DNA of 64,000 nt from an uncultured Clostridia bacterium (lineage in GTDB: Bacteria; Bacillota; Clostridia; Christensenellales; CAG-314), in assembly GCA_944364615.1 (NCBI GenBank), contig CALVWF010000001.1:257840-321839 (forward strand), in the 5' to 3' direction. The position numbers and the translations under genes are program-made. The notes under the pieces are model-generated. The model was not told the DNA's origin. It was given only the letters and a program-made list of their open reading frames with translations, and searched no databases. Shown here one piece after another: positions 27,925 to 36,859 of the stretch. How positions within the stretch are numbered: position 1 is the stretch's first letter; the number at the start of each line of letters is the position of its first letter.

Positions 27925-30189
27925 TCATTGTATAATCTCCAGCATGTACGCTTCCCTTGCATCGAGCGTCAGGTTTATTCCGACATCGCCGTTGTCAAAA
28001 CTTGTCAGATTCCAAGTTTTTCCTTGTGTGTCGGTTACTCGTATCTGCCCGCTCTGTATTCCGTAATCTCTCAAAGCATGAAGAATAAATTTGCAGTCTA
28101 TTGATTTTTCCGTTACGTTAGACAAAAATACGGCAACCGTTCCGTCATTTTTCTTATAAGCGGAAACGACAACGTCGTCTAAAACCGTCGTGCCGCCGAT
28201 ATACGGCGTATCGCATGTAGGTCTTATGTTAGAGTTGAAATATTCATACTCGGCGCTACCCGTGCCGACATCGGGACTGCGCACCATCTGACCATAAACA
28301 AGATAATCCTTGCCAAACGTTGCGCGTATGTTGCTGATTTTGTTCAGATACTGCACCATGTCAATGTTAATCATTGATGAACTTGGAATCTTGTCGTCGG
28401 GATAATACTCGGGATTGTACTCCGGTATTCCGCCGTTGAGCACGGTATAGGACACGATGTTGTAGTAAGCCTGTCCTATTTCGTCCAAAGGCATCAGATA
28501 TCCGTCCACGCGAACTGCTCCGTATTCGTGATAAATATAGTCGAACAACGGTATTTTTACCGCGCAACCGTTTTCCAGCAACGGACGTATGCTGTCAGTC
28601 TCCATCCATCCTACCAAACCGGCGTTTGCCCGCGCCTGATAGAAATCTATATATTGAATGGTTTTTTCGGTAAGCATTTCCGTCCCTACCGTGTAAACGC
28701 CTGCTTGCTCCGCCTGCGTGTCGGAATTTTTGAGTTGTTTGTAAAAGTAAGGCAACATATTGGTCAGCGCCTTGTGATCGTGCGTTTCGTTGAAACATTG
28801 GATCGGATGAACGGCGGTAAAGGCAACATCGTAATAGAACCCGTCCGCGTCGAACTGTGCAAGATAACCTTCGTCCACTTCAATACGATATTCAAGCCAT
28901 TTTTCGTTGTAGGGACACTGATAATAAAACGGAATACCGTTTACGGAAAATATCTGGTCCATATCCCGAACGTTTATCATCTTGTTGCTGCGATACTCTT
29001 CAAGATCGGATATACTGTTAAATTCAAAGGGAATATATGTATGTCCGTACTCTCTGACCAAATCGTAATATTTCTTTACGTTGTAAATCGAAACATTCAA
29101 AATATTGTTGTCAATCTGAGAGGCTATCATGTCATAAATGCTGACCATATCTTTCCAACCGGTAATATCCGCTCTGTAACCGAAAATCGCAAGAGTGGTC
29201 TGTTCATACAACTTCTTGTCGATGTCCGTTCTTTCCGTCAGTTTTTCAGGCAAGAAATCCTGCTGAACAGCCCAATCCTTGTAACGCTCCGCAGCCTCAT
29301 ACCAATTTCCTTGATTCATGTTGCAAATAGCGAAATCGTAATCGAAAGACGTGTCGCCGTCGTCCATGGAGTCAAGGTAGTGATACATACTCATGCGCAA
29401 GTCGCCGTCATCTCCCGTAAAGGAAAAGCTTTTTATGCCGTCTGCTGAATCTCTTGTAGTCCAGTAAAAACCGCCTATTCCTTGCGAATAGTAAGTGGCG
29501 AATTGCATGGTATAATACCATCCGCTCGGATAAAGTCCCATTGACTTGCCTATTCCGCCCGTGCCTTCGTTGAAGTATTTTACTGGGTTGTTAAAGGAAA
29601 ATCCCGTGGCATAGGGACACACGAAATAGTCTTTTTCGGGGGTATCCAACGTCTTGATGTTTTCTACGATAGGATACTCAACGTCTATTACCGTGTCTGA
29701 ATACTCGTTACCCTCCAACGCCAACCGAAATACAACTTCGTCAGAATTATCAGCCAATGAAACAGTTGTAATGACTGTGACCGGGTCGAAGAAATAAGTA
29801 AACTTGAGTGTTTTGTTTTGCGTTGAGTTTTCCACCACCTCGAACGTATAATAAGAATACGAATCAATGGCATACTCTTGTTTTTTGTCTATTCTGACGG
29901 GTGTAGCGTCCACGGCGTCTTTGGTCAGATACAAGTCAACGTCTTTGTTGGCATACTCTCTTATAGAACCGTTGCCGTTGAGTACCATTCTTACATGTTC
30001 GTTTTCCAGGATTTTTAATCCGTCTTGTTCCGCATATGTCAACATATCGTATTCTCCGATATTCAATTTACTGGAGCGTTTGAGTTTTTCATCGTCGTAA
30101 TACCCCATCCCTGAACAGGACGCAAGCATAGGAAGAACAATTAAAAAAACTAACATGATACAAATGCACCCATATATTCTCTTTCTCAT
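27925..30189 (-). CDS. Lipoprotein with DUF6259-like glycosidase-type fold
   Basis: A 754-residue lipoprotein (lipobox MLASC, Cys25). An N-terminal beta-rich domain (about 45-240: VRMVLNGNGSIREYANKDVD opening) resembles the super-sandwich that precedes barrels in several glycosidase families. It is followed by a GNWYEAAERYKDWAV helix (about 298-312) and a probable TIM barrel (about 330-640). Acidic residues in DADGFYYDVAFTA and VGWMETDSIRP are candidates for catalysis. The overall plan matches the DUF6259 family as I remember it; activity of that family is not established. Together with its neighbours it probably acts on an extracellular glycan. Encoded between two binding-type surface proteins. 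Confidence 0.6.
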   Translation of the reverse strand: MRKRIYGCICIMLVFLIVLPMLASCSGMGYYDDEKLKRSSKLNIGEYDMLTYAEQDGLKILENEHVRMVLNGNGSIREYANKDVDLYLTKDAVDATPVRIDKKQEYAIDSYSYYTFEVVENSTQNKTLKFTYFFDPVTVITTVSLADNSDEVVFRLALEGNEYSDTVIDVEYPIVENIKTLDTPEKDYFVCPYATGFSFNNPVKYFNEGTGGIGKSMGLYPSGWYYTMQFATYYSQGIGGFYWTTRDSADGIKSFSFTGDDGDLRMSMYHYLDSMDDGDTSFDYDFAICNMNQGNWYEAAERYKDWAVQQDFLPEKLTERTDIDKKLYEQTTLAIFGYRADITGWKDMVSIYDMIASQIDNNILNVSIYNVKKYYDLVREYGHTYIPFEFNSISDLEEYRSNKMINVRDMDQIFSVNGIPFYYQCPYNEKWLEYRIEVDEGYLAQFDADGFYYDVAFTAVHPIQCFNETHDHKALTNMLPYFYKQLKNSDTQAEQAGVYTVGTEMLTEKTIQYIDFYQARANAGLVGWMETDSIRPLLENGCAVKIPLFDYIYHEYGAVRVDGYLMPLDEIGQAYYNIVSYTVLNGGIPEYNPEYYPDDKIPSSSMINIDMVQYLNKISNIRATFGKDYLVYGQMVRSPDVGTGSAEYEYFNSNIRPTCDTPYIGGTTVLDDVVVSAYKKNDGTVAVFLSNVTEKSIDCKFILHALRDYGIQSGQIRVTDTQGKTWNLTSFDNGDVGINLTLDAREAYMLEIIQ

Positions 30190-30230
30190 CAGTCATACCT
30201 TCCTTTTAAGTTTGCTATAAACTTCTTGTG

Positions 30231-32375
30231 TCAAGCGCGTCCGTTCTTTTTTCTGCGCAAAAGTACAACCGTCAACGCCACGCCTGCCGCAACAAGCACC
30301 GCGCTTACGGAAATAGCGACAACAGTTACGACTTTGTCTGTTGTCTGTGGCTGTACAGCGCCGCCGGTGACGGTGATTTCAAATGTCGTTTCGTATTCCC
30401 GATCCAATATAACTGTTTTAACGGTGACCGTCGTAGTACCTGCGGATTTTCCGATAACAAATCCGCCCGACTCACAGGCAATATGATAGTCTTGGAAAAT
30501 CGCACGGATATTGCTTGTAATCTTTTCAGTAGTACCGTCCTCATACTGTGCAAAGACATCGATTTTGGCAAGGTCGTCTACGCTTATAGATTCCGTGTTT
30601 ATTCCCGCGGTAATTTTTACGGGATACTCGGCGTTGGTAAGACTCATATCATCCAACTGCATACCCAACCCCAACTTTTCGTCGCCTGCTACGCTGAAAT
30701 ATATAAGGTAATTGCCTTCATCCAGTATATCGAAAACAAACGATATCTTTTCATACTGCCAGCCTGTGCCGTACGATGTGTCGAACTCTTTAGAAAAACG
30801 TTGGTCCGTTTCATTCAGATTCTGATCGAGTCTGACCGCTCCGATTGTCACAATACCGCCCTGTCCGCTCAGCATACCGTCCACGCCCGTAGCATTGTAC
30901 CTGTTGATATGTGCCGATAAAGCATATTTCCCCTGTTGTAACGGCACAATCTGTGAAATACGGGCTGTAGAACCCGGTTGCACGGTGCCGTCCCACCAAA
31001 CAGGAGCCATAAGCCAGAAATTGGCAATTCCGCTGTGCATATATCCGTTGGTTGTACCGTCGTCTACACCTGTTCCGGCAGTGCCTTCGCTTGCCCAGAA
31101 ATGCATGGTAGACTGCACTTCGAATCCCGGGTCAATGAGATAGTTGTCGCTCTGTAAGGATACAGAAAAACTTCCTATACCGACAGACGAGCCTTGTCGT
31201 ACAGTGGCAATTATTTCGGCATTGCCGCTGCCTACCGCGATTGCGTTTACAACCCCGTTTATTTCCCTTACGGAGACAACGCGCGGATCGGTGGATGTGT
31301 AAGTTACGCTGAATTCGTCGGTTTCGGCAAAACTGCCGTCCGCCATTTCAACCGAAGTTCCTATTTCGACAAATTTCTGGAAATTGATTTCCGACAACGG
31401 CCTTACCGTAACGTTTCTTATATAATTGGAATCGTTTCTGTTCCTCTCATCCGCAACAAGATTTTTGGCAGGAGCGACTAACGTTTTTCCGAATATATCC
31501 AAGGACAATTCTATCGTTGTACTGCCCTCTCCGTTTGCAACCAAACAGTTGTCCTGATTGAAGGTAACATTGTTGTCGCCGTCAACTACCCTGTAATCGG
31601 TGCGGATGTAGGCATTTGTTTGTATCGGGAAAAAGTTTGTTTCGCCCTGAAATCTGACTTGTATAGAAGGATCTATGTTTTCGCCTATTTTATAATCGTC
31701 CGGTATGGTAAAATCCACTTCCTCGGGCGTCTTCACCTTGTGCATTTGAACGTGATCCAAATGGTATCCGCCCAATGTACCTCCGACCCATATGCTGTCG
31801 GTACCTATCGTCAGACGTATCATGGAATAATTTTGCGTGTAAATAACTGTGTAGTATTCTTCCCAGTTTGCCCCGATACCGCTTATAGGATGAGTCTGCA
31901 AATTTAACCAGACGTCGTTGCCTGTAGGAGATCTGTAACCTACTTTAAGATCCGGTTGCTGATCAATGTAACCGAAGGTATGAGCATACAACGAAACCAC
32001 GTAGTAGGTGTTCTTTTCCACTGCTACGTCCTGATAAATTACCGGTTCTTCCCCCGCAAGCAAGTTCGGCTCGCTGTATATCACAAACACATTGTTGTTG
32101 CTTTCGTACCCCCATCCGTTGCGGTCCGTGCCGGCAAAGGAAACGGATTTCCACGTCTGAGCAATTTCTCTCGGATCGGTAAATGCCGAAGTTCCCGATT
32201 GCTCAAACGACGAATCGTTGAGAATATTTTCTCCGTCGGCGTACGGGCAGAAAGACGCAATATCCGAATCGGAGTTTTCGGCGTATGCATTGTGCCACGC
32301 AGGCAAAACCGATACCAAAACAGAAGCAACACATATAAATGCTATCAACACCAACCATTTAGTTTTTCCCGTCAT
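30231..32375 (-). CDS. Secreted membrane-anchored protein with binding-type sandwiches and Ig-like domain
   Basis: A 714-residue protein. The start ATG at 32375 follows GGGAGAAAG; a TTG 5 codons earlier is not needed. It has a Sec signal peptide with a likely AYA cleavage site near residue 34, and ends with a hydrophobic helix (about 679-704) and RRKKNGRA, so it is anchored with its bulk outside. Domains: CBM-like sandwich (about 45-220), beta/Ig-like segments (about 225-400), a second CBM-like sandwich (about 415-590) and a Big_4-like Ig domain (about 595-675). No catalytic motif was seen. It starts 1 base before the kinase gene stop ends, so it is tightly coupled to the catabolic genes. Confidence 0.75.
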   Translation of the reverse strand: MTGKTKWLVLIAFICVASVLVSVLPAWHNAYAENSDSDIASFCPYADGENILNDSSFEQSGTSAFTDPREIAQTWKSVSFAGTDRNGWGYESNNNVFVIYSEPNLLAGEEPVIYQDVAVEKNTYYVVSLYAHTFGYIDQQPDLKVGYRSPTGNDVWLNLQTHPISGIGANWEEYYTVIYTQNYSMIRLTIGTDSIWVGGTLGGYHLDHVQMHKVKTPEEVDFTIPDDYKIGENIDPSIQVRFQGETNFFPIQTNAYIRTDYRVVDGDNNVTFNQDNCLVANGEGSTTIELSLDIFGKTLVAPAKNLVADERNRNDSNYIRNVTVRPLSEINFQKFVEIGTSVEMADGSFAETDEFSVTYTSTDPRVVSVREINGVVNAIAVGSGNAEIIATVRQGSSVGIGSFSVSLQSDNYLIDPGFEVQSTMHFWASEGTAGTGVDDGTTNGYMHSGIANFWLMAPVWWDGTVQPGSTARISQIVPLQQGKYALSAHINRYNATGVDGMLSGQGGIVTIGAVRLDQNLNETDQRFSKEFDTSYGTGWQYEKISFVFDILDEGNYLIYFSVAGDEKLGLGMQLDDMSLTNAEYPVKITAGINTESISVDDLAKIDVFAQYEDGTTEKITSNIRAIFQDYHIACESGGFVIGKSAGTTTVTVKTVILDREYETTFEITVTGGAVQPQTTDKVVTVVAISVSAVLVAAGVALTVVLLRRKKNGRA

Positions 32376-32376
32376 A

Positions 32377-33297
32377 CTACTTTCTCCCAAGATTACTTTG
32401 TAACACCTCGGCTATATACGGAATCGACGAAGCGGCACCGCTTCTTGACACGGTTATAGCCGAGCATTTGCTTGCAAAATCCATAGATTCCGCTACGCCA
32501 TTACTACATGATTTAGACACTGCAATAGCGCCTATAAACGTATCGCCTGCAGATGTGGTATCCACTACGCTGACATTGTATGGAGCACAATACCTGACGA
32601 CGTTTTCGCTCAGATAAACACTGCCCTTGCCGCCAAGCGTTACCACAACTTCTTTTACGCCCAGCGCGTGAAAAAACTTAAAGGCTTCTTCTTCATTGCC
32701 TTCAACGTCTTTGTCAAACAACGACTTGAATTCGGTCTGATTGGGAACTATAAGGTCAACGTTTTTCAGACAACTTTTGTCAAACTCTACGAAAGGCGCA
32801 GGGTTTAAAATGGTATACATGCCCAATTTTTTAGCCGTTTGCAATCCGCAATAGACTGCATCCAGATTGATTTCGAATTGGGTCACGAATACATCGTCTT
32901 TACTCGCATTGGCAACGAGATATTCGTTGACAAACGTTTGAGATACGCATTGATTTGCTCCTCTGTCGACAACTAAAATATTGTCACGCGCGGATTGGTC
33001 AAATATTATCATGCACGCGCCGCTGGAAACCTGCTCGGACAAAGACACCGCATCGGTGTTTACGCCGTAAGATTCAACGCTGTTTTTTAATCTGACTCCC
33101 TCTTCGTCCTTCCCCACGCAACCGATAAAATAAACTTCTCCGCCGAGTTTGGAACATGCGGCCGCCTGATTGGCTCCCTTGCCTCCCTGATTACGACTAA
33201 ACCCGAATCCATCTTTTGACTGCCCCAACTGCGGCAAACCGTTTACTCTGATGGTGTAATCCGTGTTTACACTGCCAAGAACAAATATCTTACTCAT
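32377..33297 (-). CDS. PfkB-family sugar kinase, ribokinase-like
   Basis: A 306-residue kinase starting MSKIFVLGSVNTDYTI at 33297, with CAGGGGGAAA ahead; an upstream extension of the frame lies within the epimerase gene and is not used. PfkB signatures: GGKGANQAAA near residues 40-49 and DTTSAGDTF near 249-257, whose Asp is the catalytic base. Closest in look to RbsK (about 305 residues). With the isomerase and epimerase encoded next to it, the expected substrate is D-ribulose (giving D-ribulose 5-phosphate) and not ribose; this is inference from context. Its start overlaps the epimerase stop by 8 bases (ATGAGTAA). Confidence 0.85.
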   Translation of the reverse strand: MSKIFVLGSVNTDYTIRVNGLPQLGQSKDGFGFSRNQGGKGANQAAACSKLGGEVYFIGCVGKDEEGVRLKNSVESYGVNTDAVSLSEQVSSGACMIIFDQSARDNILVVDRGANQCVSQTFVNEYLVANASKDDVFVTQFEINLDAVYCGLQTAKKLGMYTILNPAPFVEFDKSCLKNVDLIVPNQTEFKSLFDKDVEGNEEEAFKFFHALGVKEVVVTLGGKGSVYLSENVVRYCAPYNVSVVDTTSAGDTFIGAIAVSKSCSNGVAESMDFASKCSAITVSRSGAASSIPYIAEVLQSNLGRK

Positions 33298-33976
33298 CGG
33301 TTTCCCCCTGTTTAATCGCCCGACGCAATTTTTCCACCCCTTCTGCAATGGAAAACTCTTTTTGGAAGACACTGCTGCTACCCGCAACAAAAATATCGGC
33401 GCCGTATTTTCTCATCAGACACGCATTGGGAAAACTTACGTTACCGTCCACCTGCACAGAGCAATCGTACTTGCCGCGAGAATCAAGAAGTTGACGCGCA
33501 GCCGTTATTTTAGACAGAGTGTTCGCGACAAGTTTTTGTCCCGCAAAGCCCGGATTGACCGTCATTACCAATATTCCGTCTATTTCATCCACGACAGCGT
33601 CAATCAATGACAACGAAGTGCCCGGATTTGTCGCAACAAAAAAACCGGCGCCCTTTTGCTTAGCATACTGTAAGGACTTCTGCAGATGCCAATTTCCTTC
33701 CACGTGGATACTTACAATATCTCCTTGACGTATATCGAACAACGGCATGATACTGTTTGGCTGTTCTACCATAAAATGATAATCAAACGGAATTGTGGTC
33801 AGTGCGCGCATGGCGTTGACAATGTCACTGCACAACATGAGATTGGGCACAAAATGTCCGTCCATCACATCGATGTGAAAGTAATCTATCTGAGCCCGAT
33901 TAAGTTGTTCGATCTGACTTTTCATTTCGGTAAAATCTATGCACATCATTGAAGCGGAAACTGCACTTTGTTTCAT
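33290..33976 (-). CDS. rpe: Ribulose-phosphate 3-epimerase family protein
   Basis: A 228-residue TIM-barrel epimerase. Metal ligands and catalytic residues are in place: His34 and Asp36 (FHIDVMDGHFVPN), His67 (YHFMVE) and Asp177 (VQVDGN), plus the phosphate-gripping NPGFAGQ at 141-147. Rpe interconverts D-ribulose 5-phosphate and D-xylulose 5-phosphate; allulose-6-phosphate 3-epimerase (AlsE) is the main alternative, as the two are hard to tell apart by eye. It lies between the isomerase (15-base gap) and kinase (8-base overlap) genes, which fits a pentose route. A housekeeping rpe would be expected elsewhere in the genome. Confidence 0.87.
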   Translation of the reverse strand: MKQSAVSASMMCIDFTEMKSQIEQLNRAQIDYFHIDVMDGHFVPNLMLCSDIVNAMRALTTIPFDYHFMVEQPNSIMPLFDIRQGDIVSIHVEGNWHLQKSLQYAKQKGAGFFVATNPGTSLSLIDAVVDEIDGILVMTVNPGFAGQKLVANTLSKITAARQLLDSRGKYDCSVQVDGNVSFPNACLMRKYGADIFVAGSSSVFQKEFSIAEGVEKLRRAIKQGETDE

Positions 33977-33991
33977 AACTCGTCTCCAATG

Positions 33992-35749
33992 TCAGCGGTA
34001 CAACGGTCCCAACGAACCGCATGCACGGTAATCTGCTCCCGTAGTATCATCAGCACCGAAAGCATCCCACATGTGCGGACGGAATATTTTTTCTTGCGCG
34101 ACGTTGTGCATGCTGACGGGTATTCTCAACATACTTGCCAACGTAATAAGGTCAGCGCCGATGTGTCCGTATGTGAAACACGAATGGTTGGCACCCCATT
34201 TGGACATAACTTCATATACGCTTCGGAATGCGCCCTTTCCCGTCAATGTGGGAGCAAAGAATGTAGTGGGCCATGCCGGGTCTGTACGTTTCTCTATCTT
34301 TGACAGCAATTCATCATCCAGACTGACAGTATAGCCTTCGGCAATTTGCAAAGTCAGACCAACACCTTTTACCCTGTTAAGCCTTATCATGGTTGCAGGC
34401 ATCTCTGCCCGTGTGACAAAGTGCGAACTAAATCCGCCGCCACGGAAATATTCAAGATTCGCAGGCGGCCACTCCGTGTTGCGCATTGTGTCGGCAATGT
34501 CTTTTTCCGATATTTCCCACCATGGTTTCATTGCGGGTTTACCGTTTTTTCTCATCACGGCAGCGCCGTCCAAAGCGGCGGCTCCACTGTTGTTGAGATG
34601 TATAATTCCGTTCTTTGCCTTGCCTCGGAGAGTACCGCCTATTCTCTGGATTGCTTCGGGACTCCAATATGTACGCACATCGGCAAATACGCTTGCCTGA
34701 TTTGTCAGTAGCGTTTGCAGCATCATTGACAAACCGTTCAACGTGTCGTTTTCGGTGGCAAATGAAATGGGCGGACGTGTTCCGTTCCAGTCGAACGAAG
34801 AACACAATATACTTTCGGCAAAATCGGCATTGGGCATAAAATCGGTCCATTGACGCTGACCTTGAAAACCGCCAGCAATTGCGTTTCTTCCGAAACTTTC
34901 TTCTCCCCATCCCATTTCTTTCAGTACGGGATTGCCGTGCAGAAGATCCTTGAAAATTAACGCCATTTTTATACTGATTTCCCAGTCCTTTTCCTTTTGT
35001 TCGGCAGAGTGCATCGTTGTCTCGTCGTTGTAGTATTCCTTGCCCTCTTTGACATACTTTTTAACCCACGCCCGTGCTCTTTCATATTCGGCGTGATCGT
35101 ATATCTCCTTTTGCAATCTGCGTTGCACTTCGCTCATGTCTATCCATTCCGCATGCATGCCGAAGTAATCGTTGAGCACGTACGGGTCCATGAAACTACC
35201 TACAATACCCATCGAAACTCCGCCTATGGAAAGGTAACTCTTACCTTTCATCTGTCCGACCGCGGATGCACACCGTGCAAACGCTAAAATTTTCTGCTGC
35301 ACGTCGTCAGGAATCGTCGAGTCGTCCAAATCCTGAACATCCTTACCGTATATCGAGAAAACGGGCAATCCGTATTCGGCATACCCCGCCATAGCACAAG
35401 CAAGATATACCGCGCCCGGTCTTTCCGTTCCGTTAAATCCCCACACTGCCTTCAGAGTGTGCGGATTGAAGTCCAGCGTCTCAGTGCCGTAGTCAAACAC
35501 GGGCGTGACGCTCAACGTCGCCACAACGCCTAAACGTGCGAATTCATCGTCAACTTCAACTGCTTCCGCCCTGCAACTGATGGAAGTCTTTCCTATCACA
35601 CACTCTACGGCGTTACCCTGTATGTCAAATACATTACTTTCTATAAGTTTTTTTGCCTCTACAGCCATGCGGTGCGTCTTGTCTTCCAACAATGCCCTTA
35701 CCTTTCCGCGTCCGTCAATAATCGGACGAATGCCTATTTTTACGCTCAT
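33992..35749 (-). CDS. fucI: L-fucose isomerase family protein (L-fucose / D-arabinose isomerase)
   Basis: A 585-residue aldose-ketose isomerase, co-linear with E. coli FucI (591) from the N-terminal KIGIRPIIDGRG to the C-terminal GPLYR. Metal ligands are conserved: Glu333 in ATENDTLNG, Asp357 in VFADVRTYW, and the late His in the GANHSCFTYGHIGAD segment. FucI enzymes convert L-fucose to L-fuculose and also D-arabinose to D-ribulose. No fuculokinase or fuculose-phosphate aldolase is encoded here. A ribokinase-like kinase, a ribulose-phosphate epimerase and a GH172 enzyme are, which favours D-arabinose as the natural substrate. That choice is inference. Confidence 0.93.
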   Translation of the reverse strand: MSVKIGIRPIIDGRGKVRALLEDKTHRMAVEAKKLIESNVFDIQGNAVECVIGKTSISCRAEAVEVDDEFARLGVVATLSVTPVFDYGTETLDFNPHTLKAVWGFNGTERPGAVYLACAMAGYAEYGLPVFSIYGKDVQDLDDSTIPDDVQQKILAFARCASAVGQMKGKSYLSIGGVSMGIVGSFMDPYVLNDYFGMHAEWIDMSEVQRRLQKEIYDHAEYERARAWVKKYVKEGKEYYNDETTMHSAEQKEKDWEISIKMALIFKDLLHGNPVLKEMGWGEESFGRNAIAGGFQGQRQWTDFMPNADFAESILCSSFDWNGTRPPISFATENDTLNGLSMMLQTLLTNQASVFADVRTYWSPEAIQRIGGTLRGKAKNGIIHLNNSGAAALDGAAVMRKNGKPAMKPWWEISEKDIADTMRNTEWPPANLEYFRGGGFSSHFVTRAEMPATMIRLNRVKGVGLTLQIAEGYTVSLDDELLSKIEKRTDPAWPTTFFAPTLTGKGAFRSVYEVMSKWGANHSCFTYGHIGADLITLASMLRIPVSMHNVAQEKIFRPHMWDAFGADDTTGADYRACGSLGPLYR

Positions 35750-35767
35750 TTGTTATACCCCCCCCTT

Positions 35768-36841
35768 TTAATCGTAACGTTTTTCTTCATCTGTTTCGTA
35801 AATTTGACAAAACGGCTTGTTCAGATAATAAAAAGCAACGCTTCTTACGTCTTCGTCATGGTGTTCGTACTTGGAAAAATCTTCTTTCCATCCAATTGTA
35901 TCGACTGTAACTCTGATGTCTTTTACAAAGCCTATGCAATCTTCTATATGGAATCTGTACATGCTGAAATGCTTGGGAATACCATCCTTTACATGAACCA
36001 TGGGTAAACCCAAAAAGGGCGAATTAAAACTTTGTTCATCCGAACCGGGAACAATGCCGTATCCGCCGAAGTTCCACGCGCCGCCAAAATAATCTTCGGT
36101 TCCGTTGTCGCAAATTGTAGGCTTTTCCTTATCGCCGTCCAGGTAGAACTTTACTTCGCCTTCCCCCCACCAACGGTCATGCAACTCCGTCCAGGCAAGA
36201 TATGTGCCGACATAAACACCTTTACCGTGCACATTGTCCAAAATAATATGAGTAGGATTTTCTGCGAGCGTTTCTGTTCTTCGGTATTGTGCGTAAAAAT
36301 AAGAAATATCCTTTTCAACCTTTTGTTGATGGAACAAGACTTTATAGGCGAAAATCTCCGTCATTGTGTCCCCTCTGTTTTCCACCTCGATTCTGAATCC
36401 CGTTCTGAACGGCATTGACCAATAGCAGTTGCAACCCCTGTGCGGAGCAACCACAATCGGAAGCGAATACACTGTATGAGGTTGTGAATCATGACCCATA
36501 CAGAAAAATGCACCAAGCGGACACTCTACCGCAGGAACATCACTGCCATCCCAATAAATGCGGATTACCAATTCGGAAAAACATGCCCTGTCGGACGTCA
36601 TAAAAATTTGCTTTATAACGCCTTCCCCTTTAAAATCGGCAACAATAAAGGTTGAATGCGCCGGTATTCGAACGAACGGGCAAACCTTGTAGTTTTCGCC
36701 CAAAGAATTTTTGCTCCAATACAATCTGGGGTCTGTCGTACTCGGTACATCCAAACACGCTTTTCCCTTTTCCCCCGTTGGGTTTTCCGCGGAAATCATT
36801 CGCGTTACCACTCCGGACTTTTTGTATAAATCATTCAGCAT
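35768..36841 (-). CDS. Glycoside hydrolase family 172 protein (formerly DUF2961)
   Basis: A 357-residue cytoplasmic protein without signal peptide, co-linear with the DUF2961/GH172 family: AENPTGEKGKACLD at 20-33, GVIKQIFMT, IYWDGSDVPAVECPLGAFF, PHRGCNCYWSMPF, and in the C-terminal half WWGEGEVKFYLDGD and DNGTEDYFGGAW. The glutamates of the last two motifs are the probable catalytic pair. Characterised members include difructose-dianhydride I synthase/hydrolase and exo-acting D-arabinofuranosidases. Its place directly upstream of fucI, epimerase and kinase genes points to release of D-arabinose from imported D-arabinofuranosides. Alternative: a fructofuranoside substrate. Confidence 0.88.
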   Translation of the reverse strand: MLNDLYKKSGVVTRMISAENPTGEKGKACLDVPSTTDPRLYWSKNSLGENYKVCPFVRIPAHSTFIVADFKGEGVIKQIFMTSDRACFSELVIRIYWDGSDVPAVECPLGAFFCMGHDSQPHTVYSLPIVVAPHRGCNCYWSMPFRTGFRIEVENRGDTMTEIFAYKVLFHQQKVEKDISYFYAQYRRTETLAENPTHIILDNVHGKGVYVGTYLAWTELHDRWWGEGEVKFYLDGDKEKPTICDNGTEDYFGGAWNFGGYGIVPGSDEQSFNSPFLGLPMVHVKDGIPKHFSMYRFHIEDCIGFVKDIRVTVDTIGWKEDFSKYEHHDEDVRSVAFYYLNKPFCQIYETDEEKRYD

Positions 36842-36859
36842 AATACACCTCTCGATTGT

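Noticed and set aside
33992-35749. Reading the operon as an L-fucose pathway
   Set aside because: The isomerase alone fits, but no fuculokinase, fuculose-phosphate aldolase or fucosidase is encoded; the neighbouring GH172, epimerase and ribokinase-like genes fit D-arabinose better. It is not fully excluded.
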